Shown piece by piece: positions 30,805-39,391 of a stretch of DNA of 64,000 nt (its first letter is position 1; each line of letters opens with the position of its first letter). The position numbers were made by a program, and so were the translations under genes. This DNA is from an uncultured Burkholderiales bacterium (lineage in GTDB: Bacteria; Pseudomonadota; Gammaproteobacteria; Burkholderiales; Burkholderiaceae_C): positions 1 through 64,000 of the forward strand of contig CAIRQX010000039.1 of assembly GCA_903880855.1 (NCBI GenBank), read 5' to 3'. Under the pieces are notes generated by a model, which saw only the letters and a list, made by a program, of their open reading frames with translations, was not told where the DNA came from and searched no databases.

Positions 30805-32280
30805 TTATGCCACCTCCGAAGTGTGTTCTTCAATAAATTCAAGTACCAAATTTCTGGCCACTAAAGCGCGGTAGGCCCAGGTAGCGCGCAATCCGTCGCG
30901 TGCAGTGAAACTCGCAGTAATTGCCGCATCAAGATCTGCGGCTTTCACATCGCTAGGCGCTTTGCCTTCTAACACTGCCTCTAACTTAGGCGCTCTGCAA
31001 GGTGATGGTGCCAAGCCGTTGTAGGCCAATTTCACGCCACTTAACTTGCCCGCTTTGAGCGAGTAAGTGATGGCAGCACAAGTAGCTGAAATATCTTGCT
31101 CGAACCGCTTGCTGATTTTGTGAGCGCGGAACACCTGTCCAGAAACGGGCTTGGGCAATTCAATCGCCTCGATAAATTCACCCGCTTCAAGCACGTTTTT
31201 CTTCATGCCGGTGTAGAAGTTGTCTAAAGACACGCGCCGGCTCTTGTCGCCGCGGCGCAAGACCAAGGTGGCACCAAGTGCCATCAAGCAAGGCATGGTG
31301 TCACCGATCGGTGATCCATTGGCAATGTTGCCAGCAAGTGTGGCGGTGGAACGGATGGGCGGTGAGCCAAAGCGTCGCAACACTTCTGCAAAGTCGGGGT
31401 AGGCCTTGGCGACTAAGGTTTCAACTTGGGTCAAGGAGACCGCTGCACCGATGCGCCAAGCTTTGTCCGTCTCACCGATTTGGCGCAACTCTTTGACGTT
31501 GCCTAAATACATGATGTGATCTGGCCTAGAAAACTGCTTGTTGACCTGCAAACCAATTTCAGTGCTTCCAGCCAGCAAAGTGGTGGTGGGGTGCTTGACC
31601 AAATAGTCAGCCACTTCGCTCAAGGTGCTGGGCGAGACAAACTCGTTGCCCTTCTTGGTGCGCACGACGGGCTGAACAATAATCTCGCCGTCCAAACTCA
31701 TGGTCGGCGTGTTGGGGCGTTTGATTTCTTTGAGCAAAGCGATGTCCGCGCTGTCGTCGATTTTCAAAGCGGCTTTTTTCTCGCAGGCTTTGGCAGCTGC
31801 GTCGATGATGGGTGCGTAACCCGTGCAGCGGCATAAATTGCCGCTCAAGGCGTCGGTGATTTCGATGCGAGAAGGTTGTGTATTGGTTTGGACCATGTTG
31901 ACCAAACTCATCACGATGCCGGGGGTACAAAAGCCGCACTGTGAACCATGGCACTTGACCATTTCTTCTTGCACAGGGTGGAGCGTTCCATCGGGCTTTT
32001 TCAAACTCTCCACGGTTTTGACAGACTTGCCGTCAAGCGATGGCAGCAATTGGATACAGGCATTGGTCGCTACGTAGTCCACGCCCGTCCCTGCGGCATC
32101 AAGTTCGCCCACCATCACCACACACGCGCCACAGTCTCCCTCAGCGCAGCCTTCCTTGGTTCCGGTGCGCTGTAGTTGTTCGCGCAGATAGTCCAAAACG
32201 GTGGTGGTGCGGCGTTTGCCTTGGGCTTCAACGATTTGTCCGTCGAGCACAAAGCGCACGGTGTTGGTGGCTTGGGTCAT
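30805..32280 (-). CDS. xdhA: Xanthine dehydrogenase small subunit (2Fe-2S and FAD)
   Basis: This 491-residue subunit holds two 2Fe-2S clusters and FAD. The first cluster is in EGCAEGDCGACVVMV, the second in GSQCGFCTPGIVMS and SGNLCRCTGYAPI, and the FAD domain contains TTTLLAGSTEIGLQVN and LAGNIANGSPIGDTMP. It is the first gene of the minus-strand run. A 119-bp gap separates it from uraH and contains a GTATACA element. Confidence 0.96.
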   Translation of the reverse strand: MTQATNTVRFVLDGQIVEAQGKRRTTTVLDYLREQLQRTGTKEGCAEGDCGACVVMVGELDAAGTGVDYVATNACIQLLPSLDGKSVKTVESLKKPDGTLHPVQEEMVKCHGSQCGFCTPGIVMSLVNMVQTNTQPSRIEITDALSGNLCRCTGYAPIIDAAAKACEKKAALKIDDSADIALLKEIKRPNTPTMSLDGEIIVQPVVRTKKGNEFVSPSTLSEVADYLVKHPTTTLLAGSTEIGLQVNKQFSRPDHIMYLGNVKELRQIGETDKAWRIGAAVSLTQVETLVAKAYPDFAEVLRRFGSPPIRSTATLAGNIANGSPIGDTMPCLMALGATLVLRRGDKSRRVSLDNFYTGMKKNVLEAGEFIEAIELPKPVSGQVFRAHKISKRFEQDISATCAAITYSLKAGKLSGVKLAYNGLAPSPCRAPKLEAVLEGKAPSDVKAADLDAAITASFTARDGLRATWAYRALVARNLVLEFIEEHTSEVA

Positions 32281-32354
32281 AAGAGGGGAGGCTTAAGGGG
32301 AAAGATGGGTTATTTTAGGGATAAGCACTGGCATTTTCGGGGAAGTATGCACTT

Positions 32355-32364
32355 GCGTATACAA
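32355..32364. promoter_or_regulatory. Candidate GntR operator upstream of xdhA
   Basis: GCGTATACAA lies in the gap between uraH and xdhA, about 75 bp upstream of the xdhA start. It shares the core GTATACA with the TGTATACA site upstream of the GntR gene. FCD-type GntR proteins bind short palindromes of this size. Operator identity is inference from two shared sites. Confidence 0.4.
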
Positions 32365-32399
32365 AATCTAAGGGCATGGCACACATCAACAGATTCTTT

Positions 32400-32753
32400 T
32401 CAGGAACCCCGATAAGTAGAGTAACTCCAAGGACTTACAAGCAGGGGCACGTGGTAGTGCTGATCGGTATGCGCCACGCCAAAGTCCAAACTGACTTGGT
32501 CCAGAAAATTGGGCTCGGGCAAAGCAACGCCCTTTGCGGCGAAATAACCCTTGACATCAAAAACCAAGCGGTAAGTACCCTTTTTTAGACTGTCGTTGTC
32601 ATAAAGGGGGCCATCAGGGTTACGTCCATCGTGGTTCAGGGTGAAAGATTTCACCAAAGTGGCGTTGCCTTTGTCAGTCGTGAAAAGGGAAACCCGCATG
32701 CCCGCTGCGGGGCCGCCATGCATAGTATCTAGAACGTGCGTACTCAATCCCAT
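32400..32753 (-). CDS. uraH: 5-Hydroxyisourate hydrolase
   Basis: This 117-residue transthyretin-like enzyme converts 5-hydroxyisourate, the PuuD product, to OHCU. The diagnostic segments are MGLSTHVLDTMHGGPAAGM (catalytic His), the internal TLNHDGRNPDGP and the C-terminal YSTYRGS tetrapeptide that marks HIU hydrolase as opposed to transthyretin. There is no signal peptide. It is transcribed divergently from the GntR gene across 102 bp. Confidence 0.96.
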   Translation of the reverse strand: MGLSTHVLDTMHGGPAAGMRVSLFTTDKGNATLVKSFTLNHDGRNPDGPLYDNDSLKKGTYRLVFDVKGYFAAKGVALPEPNFLDQVSLDFGVAHTDQHYHVPLLVSPWSYSTYRGS

Positions 32754-32792
32754 AAAAACTCCAAAAACAAGCGCGAAATAGTCTGCAAAAAG

Positions 32793-32800
32793 TGTATACA
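32793..32800. promoter_or_regulatory. Candidate GntR operator between uraH and gntR
   Basis: The perfect 8-bp palindrome TGTATACA lies within the divergent uraH/GntR intergenic region, 40 bp from the uraH start and 56 bp from the regulator start. A similar element lies upstream of xdhA. This is a natural place for autoregulation plus control of uraH. Confidence 0.45.
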
Positions 32801-32855
32801 GTTTTTGGCTTTCAGGCTATCATGACCAGTCCTTTTTAAAGACCCAAAAAACTGC

Positions 32856-33524
32856 ATGGACACCACCACTGCCACCCGCTCTATTGTGGACGCATTGACA
32901 AAAGCCATCGTGGAGCACCGACTGCACCCTGGCAGTAAATTGGCCGAACAAAAACTCGCCGACCACTTTGGCGTGTCGCGCACTTTGGTTCGCCAAGCTT
33001 TATTTCAATTGGTCCAAAAACGCCTGATTCGTATGGAGCCTGCCCGAGGTGCTTTCGTGGCGACTCCCTCTGGAGAAGAAGCCCGCCAAGTATTTGCAGT
33101 TCGCAGAATGCTCGAGGCCGAAATGACCCGTAACTTTGTGCGCAACGCCACCAAAACGCAAATTCAAGCCTTACAAGAACATGTCGCGCAAGAAAAGGCC
33201 GCCGTCCAACGCGGTGATGTTGCTGGCAGAACCGATTTGCTAGGCGACTTCCACGTTCGGATGGCTGAGTTGATGGGCAACCCCGTTTTAGGGCAAATCC
33301 TGGGCGAACTCATCTCCCGCTGTTCGCTGATTACCTTGATGTACCAATCGGACAACGCGGCCGAACATTCTGCGGAGGATCACGCAGCCATCCTCAAAGC
33401 CATAGTGGCCAAAGACGAAACCCTTGCCGTGCAATTGATGGAAGACCACCTAAGCAATGTAGAAGCGAGCTTGACGCTCGACCGCAAACTCCCAAATAGC
33501 GATATCGCGATGGCTTTAGCCTAA
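32856..33524 (+). CDS. GntR-family transcriptional regulator (FCD domain)
   Basis: This 222-residue repressor-type regulator has an N-terminal winged helix (LTKAIVEHRLHPGSKLAEQKLADHFGVSRTLVRQALFQL) and a C-terminal FCD ligand domain with metal-binding His positions (GDFHVRMAEL, AEDHAAILKAI, LMEDHLSNVEAS). It stands between uraH (divergent) and puuE (25 bp downstream), so it most likely controls the purine genes in response to a pathway intermediate. The ligand is not known. Confidence 0.88.
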   Translation: MDTTTATRSIVDALTKAIVEHRLHPGSKLAEQKLADHFGVSRTLVRQALFQLVQKRLIRMEPARGAFVATPSGEEARQVFAVRRMLEAEMTRNFVRNATKTQIQALQEHVAQEKAAVQRGDVAGRTDLLGDFHVRMAELMGNPVLGQILGELISRCSLITLMYQSDNAAEHSAEDHAAILKAIVAKDETLAVQLMEDHLSNVEASLTLDRKLPNSDIAMALA

Positions 33525-33549
33525 GACGGTCTGCAAAAAAAGAAATCCT

Positions 33550-34521
33550 ATGTCTAAACACAACGCCCACTACGACAGCACCGCCCCCTACCCACGCGAC
33601 TTGGTGGGCTATGGACGTAACCCACCCCAAGCCCAATGGCCTGGCCAAGCAAGAGTTGCCGTGCAGTTTGTTTTGAACTACGAAGAAGGCGGCGAAAACG
33701 CCACCTTGCACGGTGACGCTGGCAGCGAGCAGTTTTTAAGTGAGATGTTCAACCCGCCCAGCTTTCCAGACCGTCACCTGAGCATGGAAGGCATATATGA
33801 GTACGGCTCACGTGCAGGCGTATGGCGCATCTTGCGTGAATTTGAGAAACGCAAGCTGCCACTCACGGTGTTTGGCATCAGCATGGCGCTAGAACGCCAT
33901 CCAGAAGTCACCCAAGCATTCATAGACCTGGGCCATGAAATCGCTTGCCATGGCTGGCGCTGGATCAATTACCAAACCATCGACGAAGCCACCGAACGTG
34001 CGCACATGCAAAAAGGCATAGAGATCATTGCGCGCTTAACCCAGACTACGCACGGCAACTCAATCCACGGCGCTGGTTGGTACACCGGCCGCGACAGCCC
34101 CAACACACACCGCTTGGTAGCAGACCACGGCGGCTTTGAATACGACAGTGACTATTACGGCGACGACCTGCCCTTCTGGATGCAGGTGAAAAAATCTAAC
34201 GGCGAAGTCGTACCGCAACTCATCGTGCCCTACACCATGGACTGCAACGACATGCGCTTCGCACTGCCCCAAGGATTTAGCCAAGGCGAAGACTTCTTTA
34301 CCTATTTGCGTGACAGTTTTGACGCGCTGTATGCCGAGGGAGCAGAAGCCCCCAAGATGATGAGTATCGGAATGCACTGTCGCTTGCTAGGTAAACCAGG
34401 ACGTATCGTGGCTTTGCAAAAGTTTTTGGACCACATTGAAAAACACGACAAAGTGTGGGTGTGCCGCCGTGTTGATATCGCCCGCCATTGGAAGAAGGTA
34501 CATCCTTTTCAAGCTGACTAA
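33550..34521 (+). CDS. puuE: Allantoinase PuuE (polysaccharide deacetylase fold)
   Basis: This 323-residue protein of the NodB/PuuE family hydrolyses allantoin to allantoate without the binuclear metal centre of classical AllB. Diagnostic segments are YPRDLVGYGRNPPQAQWPGQ, LNYEEGGENATLHGD, GHEIACHGWRWINYQ and GMHCRLLGKPGR. It follows the GntR gene by 25 bp and precedes the UraD-AllC fusion by 25 bp, in pathway order. Confidence 0.95.
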   Translation: MSKHNAHYDSTAPYPRDLVGYGRNPPQAQWPGQARVAVQFVLNYEEGGENATLHGDAGSEQFLSEMFNPPSFPDRHLSMEGIYEYGSRAGVWRILREFEKRKLPLTVFGISMALERHPEVTQAFIDLGHEIACHGWRWINYQTIDEATERAHMQKGIEIIARLTQTTHGNSIHGAGWYTGRDSPNTHRLVADHGGFEYDSDYYGDDLPFWMQVKKSNGEVVPQLIVPYTMDCNDMRFALPQGFSQGEDFFTYLRDSFDALYAEGAEAPKMMSIGMHCRLLGKPGRIVALQKFLDHIEKHDKVWVCRRVDIARHWKKVHPFQAD

Positions 34522-34546
34522 ATTTTTGAACGAAGCCACTTTAAAG

Positions 34547-36346
34547 ATGACCTCAACATTGATCACCTTGCAACAAATTAACAGCCTGCCTCACTCTGAG
34601 GCTGCTGCCTTGTTGCAAGGCTTGTACGAGCACTCCGACTGGATCGCAGAACAAGCTTTAGATGCCCGCCCTTTTGTATCACCTGCAGCTCTCAAATATG
34701 CGATGGTGCAAGTGCTTCAGCGCGCAGGCCGAGACGCCCAAATTGCATTGGTACGCGCCCACCCAGAATTGGCCGGCAAGGCCATGGTGAGTAAAAGCCT
34801 GACCGCAGAATCCACCAACGAACAAAGCAAAGCTGGCTTGACGGATTGCACACCAGAAGAGTTCGCGCATATCCAACAACTCAACGCTAACTACAACGCC
34901 AAGTTTGGTTTTCCTTTTATCTTGGCTGTACGAGGCCCCCGCGGCACTGGGTTGACGCGCCAGCAAATCATTCGTACTTTTGAGCGACGTTTAAATCACC
35001 ATCCAGACTACGAGTTGGCGGAGTGCTTGCGTAATATTCACCGTATTGTTGAAATTCGTCTCAACGATAAATTAGGTTATCAACCAACACTCGGAAACGA
35101 AGTTTGGGATTGGCACGAGTGGTTGGCGCAATTTAGCGACGTAGGCTATATCGATAAGAAAGCTCCCCATGCCGCGCGCGAGGAACTAACCGTTACCTAC
35201 CTCACAGACGCGCATCGTAAATGTGCGCGCACGATAGAACTCGGTATGCAAGCTTGCGGCTTTGATGACGTCAAGATCGACGCCGTCGGCAACGTTGTCG
35301 GCATATACAAATCCAACAAGCCGCACGCCAAAACTTTAATGACGGGTTCCCACTACGACACTGTGCGTAATGGCGGCAAGTACGACGGGCGCTTTGGCAT
35401 CTTTGCTCCTATGGCTTGCGTGAGAGAACTTGTGCGTGATGGCAAGCGCTTACCTTTCCATTTAGAGGTTGTTGCCTTTGCAGAAGAAGAAGGCCAACGC
35501 TACAAAGCCACCTTCTTAGGATCTGGCGCATTGGTCGGCGACTTCAAATCTGAATGGCTGGATCAAAAAGATGCGGACGGCATCAGCATGCGCCAAGCCA
35601 TGCAACAAGCTGGCTTGAAGATTGCAGATATTCCTCGACTCAAACGTCGGGCAGAAGAATACTTAGGTTTTGTTGAGATACACATCGAGCAAGGGCCTGT
35701 TCTGAACGAACTCGATATCCCTCTCGGCGTGGTCACTTCGATCAACGGCAGCGTGCGTTTTGTAGGAGAAATTTCGGGCATGGCCAGCCATGCAGGTACC
35801 ACGCCCATGGACCGCAGGCGTGATGCTGCTACAGCAGTAGCAGAGTTGGCTTTGTATGTAGAAAAACGTGCGCTACAAGTTGCCGAGACTTGCGTTGGAA
35901 CCGTAGGTCAGTTACAAGTACCCAATGGATCTATCAATGTTGTACCTGGCCGCTGCCAATTCAGCCTTGACTTACGCGCAACAACCAACGCAGCGCGCGA
36001 CGCACTCATGCATGACGTTCTTGCAGAACTCAAAGCCATTTGCCTACGCCGTGGTCTGCACTACACCCTAGAAGAAACCATGCGCGCCAGTGCAGCGCCT
36101 AGCCATCCCGCTTGGCAAGACCGTTGGGAGAACGCGGTGCAATCACTAGGTGTGCCTGTGTTCCATCTCCCAAGTGGTGCAGGCCACGACGCCATGAAGT
36201 TGCACGACATCATGCCCCAAGCCATGCTTTTTGTGCGCGGACAAAATGCTGGTATCAGCCATAACCCGCTAGAGAGCACCACCAGTGATGACATGCAGTT
36301 GGCCATCGATGCATGCATGCATCTGTTGCACAACATAGCTGACTGA
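34547..36346 (+). CDS. OHCU decarboxylase / allantoate amidohydrolase fusion
   Basis: The track start (34436) lies inside puuE; ATG 34547 gives MTSTLITLQQINSL and 599 residues. Residues 1-170 are a UraD-type decarboxylase (LVRAHPELAGKA with the catalytic His, NAKFGFPFILAVRG), making S-allantoin. Residues about 190-599 are an M20/AllC-type amidohydrolase: TGSHYDTVRNGGKYDGRFG and AFAEEEGQRY bind metal, then EIHIEQGPVLNELD and GAGHDAMKL. One polypeptide therefore carries the steps before and after allantoinase PuuE. Such fusions are known in proteobacteria. The gene follows puuE by 25 bp. Confidence 0.93.
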   Translation: MTSTLITLQQINSLPHSEAAALLQGLYEHSDWIAEQALDARPFVSPAALKYAMVQVLQRAGRDAQIALVRAHPELAGKAMVSKSLTAESTNEQSKAGLTDCTPEEFAHIQQLNANYNAKFGFPFILAVRGPRGTGLTRQQIIRTFERRLNHHPDYELAECLRNIHRIVEIRLNDKLGYQPTLGNEVWDWHEWLAQFSDVGYIDKKAPHAAREELTVTYLTDAHRKCARTIELGMQACGFDDVKIDAVGNVVGIYKSNKPHAKTLMTGSHYDTVRNGGKYDGRFGIFAPMACVRELVRDGKRLPFHLEVVAFAEEEGQRYKATFLGSGALVGDFKSEWLDQKDADGISMRQAMQQAGLKIADIPRLKRRAEEYLGFVEIHIEQGPVLNELDIPLGVVTSINGSVRFVGEISGMASHAGTTPMDRRRDAATAVAELALYVEKRALQVAETCVGTVGQLQVPNGSINVVPGRCQFSLDLRATTNAARDALMHDVLAELKAICLRRGLHYTLEETMRASAAPSHPAWQDRWENAVQSLGVPVFHLPSGAGHDAMKLHDIMPQAMLFVRGQNAGISHNPLESTTSDDMQLAIDACMHLLHNIAD

Positions 36347-36421
36347 TTTCGATAGCAACCACGACCGTCTTACTTCATTGCGCCACTCGCCCTTTCTGCG
36401 TCAATACATTTTTATTTTTCT

Positions 36422-37684
36422 ATGACCAACAACACAACTTACACCCAACTAGACGCGTGGATCGACGCGCACTTTGACGAACAGGTCAAATTTCTGCAAG
36501 CCTTGATTCGTGTACCCACCGACACACCACCCGGTAACAACGCGCCACATGCCGTGCGCACAGCCGAGCTACTCAAAGACTTTGGTTTTGAAGCAGAGAA
36601 ATACCCAATCCCTGCCAATGAAGTCCATGACAACGGCCTAGAAAGCATTACCAACCTGATCGTGCGCCGCAAATATGGCCAGGGAAAAACAATCGCTTTG
36701 AACGCCCACGGCGATGTGGTGCCTCCTGGTGAAGGATGGATCAAAGACCCTTACGGCGGAGAGATTGAAAACGGAAAAATATTTGGCCGCGCAAGTGCGG
36801 TCAGTAAATGTGACTTCTCTACCTTTACCTTTGCAGCACGTGCGCTAGAGGCCGTGAACGCCGGGTCACAACAAAAACTCCACGGCACATTGGAATTGCA
36901 TTTCACCTATGACGAAGAGTTTGGCGGATTGCTAGGTCCAGGGTGGTTACTAGAGCATGGACACACCAAACCCGATTTGATGATTGCAGCGGGTTTTAGT
37001 TACCAAGTGGTCACAGCACACAATGGTTGCTTGCAAATGGAAGTCACGGTGCATGGCGAAATGGCTCATGCCGCAATTCCAGACAGTGGTACCGATGCAC
37101 TACAAGGTGCAGTGCATATATTGGAAGCGTTGTACGCACTCAATACCCAATACCTGCAAATTACTTCCAAGGTAGAAGGTATCAGTCACCCCTATTTGAA
37201 TGTCGGCCAAATCCATGGCGGCACCAACACCAACGTAGTGCCTGGCAAAGTGGTTTTCAAACTAGACCGCCGAATGATTCCAGAAGAAGACCCCATCGAA
37301 GTAGAAGCCAGCATCCGTCAGGCGATTGAAAAGGCAGCGCAATCTTTCAAACCTCCTCGCGGTGGTAGCCAACTCAAGGTGGACATCAAACGCATCTTGT
37401 TGGCAAACGCTATGAAACCTTTAGCGGGTAACCAACTTTTGGTCGATGCCATTCAAAAGCACGGTGAAGTTTTATTCGGCGAACCTATCCCTGCGCTTGG
37501 CACACCCTTGTACACCGACGTTCGCCTATATGTAGAACGCGGCATTCCTGGTGTGATTTATGGCGCTGGTCCGCGCACCGTACTGGAGTCTCACGCTAAA
37601 CGCGCAGATGAGCGACTCGACCTTGAAGATTTGCGACGCGCCACTAAAGTTATTGCAAGAACGCTTCAAGACTTATTGACTTAA
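36422..37684 (+). CDS. M20-family metallohydrolase (ArgE/DapE-like)
   Basis: This 420-residue zinc hydrolase has the metal motif ALNAHGDVVPPGEGW, GRASAVSKCDFSTF (the bridging Asp is probably in KCDF), the catalytic FTYDEEFGG and the C-terminal ESHAKRADERLDLEDL. The dimerisation domain HGEMAHAAIPDSGTDALQG lies in the middle. Its place at the end of the purine gene run, 75 bp after the AllC fusion, suggests a ureido or amide substrate, but a peptide deacylase role is equally possible. It ends at a clear terminator. Confidence 0.8.
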   Translation: MTNNTTYTQLDAWIDAHFDEQVKFLQALIRVPTDTPPGNNAPHAVRTAELLKDFGFEAEKYPIPANEVHDNGLESITNLIVRRKYGQGKTIALNAHGDVVPPGEGWIKDPYGGEIENGKIFGRASAVSKCDFSTFTFAARALEAVNAGSQQKLHGTLELHFTYDEEFGGLLGPGWLLEHGHTKPDLMIAAGFSYQVVTAHNGCLQMEVTVHGEMAHAAIPDSGTDALQGAVHILEALYALNTQYLQITSKVEGISHPYLNVGQIHGGTNTNVVPGKVVFKLDRRMIPEEDPIEVEASIRQAIEKAAQSFKPPRGGSQLKVDIKRILLANAMKPLAGNQLLVDAIQKHGEVLFGEPIPALGTPLYTDVRLYVERGIPGVIYGAGPRTVLESHAKRADERLDLEDLRRATKVIARTLQDLLT

Positions 37685-37690
37685 AAGAAA

Positions 37691-37720
37691 AAAGCCTCGA
37701 TTTCTCGAGGCTTTATCTTT
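37691..37720. terminator. Bidirectional rho-independent terminator
   Basis: AAAGCCTCGA and TCGAGGCTTT form a perfect 10-bp stem around the loop TTTC. On the plus strand it is followed by the T-rich ATCTTTTAT, on the minus strand by TTCTTTTAA. It closes the M20 gene (plus) and the tRNA-Arg gene (minus). Confidence 0.9.
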
Positions 37721-37723
37721 TAT

Positions 37724-37800
37724 TGGTGCGGCTGGCAGGAATTGAACCCACGACCCCTTGGTTCGTAGCCAAGTACTCTATCCAACTGAGCTACAGCCGC
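37724..37800 (-). tRNA. tRNA-Arg(ACG)
   Basis: Read on the minus strand the 77-nt gene starts GCGGCTGTAGCTCAGTTGGA, has anticodon stem CTTGG/CCAAG with loop CTACGAA (anticodon ACG), T-arm GGGTTCAATTCC and acceptor 3' strand CAGCCGC followed by A and an encoded CCA. All seven acceptor pairs are intact. A TAGAAT -10-like hexamer lies about 20 bp upstream of the 5' end. Confidence 0.97.
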
Positions 37801-37865
37801 TTTGAAAAGATAAGAATTCTAGCATAGCCATTTAGATATCATCTTTGGATTAAAGGAAAAACAAC

Positions 37866-38660
37866 ATGGATCTTCAACTCAAACAAAAACACGTATTGAT
37901 CACCGGTGGCAGCAAAGGAATAGGGCTTGCTTGCGCTGAAAACTTTCTTGCTGAAGGTGCAAAAGTCACATTAGTCTCGCGTGACCCTCAGAATTTAGCC
38001 AATGCACTAAAGAAACTGTCTGCACATCATCCGGTTACTTCCATTCACACTATTGCCGCTGATTTGCAAATTACTACTGCTGGTGAAGAAGTTTTAAACA
38101 ATGCAGAAAAACACTTTGGTCCAGTCGATATATTGGTCAATTCTGCAGGTGCTGCTAAACGCACACCACCTGAAGAGTTAACACCGGAGGTCTGGCATGC
38201 CGCCATGCAAGCCAAGTATTTCTCCTACATCCACATGACAGATCCCACGATCAAACGTATGGGTCAGCGCGGTTCAGGTGCTATCGTGAACGTGATCGGT
38301 GCCGGCGGAAAAATTGCCAGTCCTATTCATATGCCTGGGGGCGCAGCGAACGCAGCCTTGATGTTGGCTAACGCGGGTATGGCCTCGGCCTATGCTGCAA
38401 AAGGCGTACGCGTAAATGCTGTCAACCCTGGACTCACATTAACAGACAGATTACAAGAGGGTATGTCTGCAGACGCAAAGGCACAAGGCATAACTGAAAC
38501 CGAGGCAATGCAGCGCGCAAACGCACGCATCCCACTTGGTCGAATGGCCAAACCCAGCGAAGTTGCAGATGCTGTTGTTTTCTTAGCGTCTTCAAGAGCT
38601 AGTTACATCACTGGTGTTTCACTCACTATGGATGGGTGCACGACACCTGTTGTGTTTTAA
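37866..38660 (+). CDS. Short-chain dehydrogenase/reductase
   Basis: This 264-residue SDR has the NAD(P) motif TGGSKGIGLACAENF, the NSAG-type segment VNSAGAAKRTPPE and a C-terminal YITGVSLTMDGC. The usual catalytic YxxxK is not obvious; the segment after INVIGAGGK reads HMPGGAANAALML, so Tyr and Lys may be replaced. This is an atypical SDR found in several proteobacteria. It starts a five-gene same-strand run ending at 42167. Substrate unknown. Confidence 0.82.
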   Translation: MDLQLKQKHVLITGGSKGIGLACAENFLAEGAKVTLVSRDPQNLANALKKLSAHHPVTSIHTIAADLQITTAGEEVLNNAEKHFGPVDILVNSAGAAKRTPPEELTPEVWHAAMQAKYFSYIHMTDPTIKRMGQRGSGAIVNVIGAGGKIASPIHMPGGAANAALMLANAGMASAYAAKGVRVNAVNPGLTLTDRLQEGMSADAKAQGITETEAMQRANARIPLGRMAKPSEVADAVVFLASSRASYITGVSLTMDGCTTPVVF

Positions 38661-38676
38661 ATTTAAGAGATCGCAT

Positions 38677-39378
38677 ATGAATAAAAAACCTAAAGTCATT
38701 GCCTTCGACATATTTGGAACAGTTGTAGATTGGCATGGATCTATTGCGGCCGAAGTACAAAGACTAAAACTACCAGTTGATGCCAATGCATTTGCAACGG
38801 CCTGGCGAAAAGGCTATCAACCAGCCATGGCCCGGGTTAGATCAGGCGAGCTACCTTGGACAAAGATTGATGATCTGCATCGCATGATCTTGGACGGCAT
38901 TTTGGAAGACTTCGCACTGACGACATTGTCTGAAAGTGAAAAGCAGCATCTGAATCTTGTTTGGCATCGCCTAAACCCTTGGCCAGATTCAGTTCAAGGG
39001 CTCACACAATTGAAAAGTAAATTCACAATAGTGACGCTTTCGAATGGCAATCTCAGTTTGTTGGCCAATATGGCGAAGCACGGCTCGCTACCTTGGGATT
39101 TGATTTTGTCAGCCGAGGTTTTTAAACACTACAAACCAGATCCCGAGACCTATCTTGGCGTTGCCCATATTTTTGACCTACAACCGCATGAAGTGATGTT
39201 GGCAGCTGCACACAAGGATGACCTACTGGCCGCGTACCACTGCGGCTTACAAACGGCATTTATTGAAAGACCCGCTGAATTTGGTATTGGCCATATTAGG
39301 CAAGATTTACATCAAGAACCTTTTACAAACTATCATGCCAAGAACATCGTCGATTTAGCTACCCAATTGGGTCGTTGA
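38677..39378 (+). CDS. Haloacid dehalogenase type II-like HAD hydrolase
   Basis: The track start (38614) overlaps the SDR; ATG 38677 gives MNKKPKVIAFDIFGTVVDWH. The HAD nucleophile is Asp in AFDIFGTVVDW, motif II is VTLSNGN and the Lys motif is FKHYKPDPETYL. The 233-residue length and motif form match L-2-haloacid dehalogenases, but many relatives act on phosphates. The gene follows the SDR by 16 bp and precedes the methyltransferase-like gene by 13 bp. Confidence 0.8.
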   Translation: MNKKPKVIAFDIFGTVVDWHGSIAAEVQRLKLPVDANAFATAWRKGYQPAMARVRSGELPWTKIDDLHRMILDGILEDFALTTLSESEKQHLNLVWHRLNPWPDSVQGLTQLKSKFTIVTLSNGNLSLLANMAKHGSLPWDLILSAEVFKHYKPDPETYLGVAHIFDLQPHEVMLAAAHKDDLLAAYHCGLQTAFIERPAEFGIGHIRQDLHQEPFTNYHAKNIVDLATQLGR

Positions 39379-39391
39379 TTCAAAAAACAGC

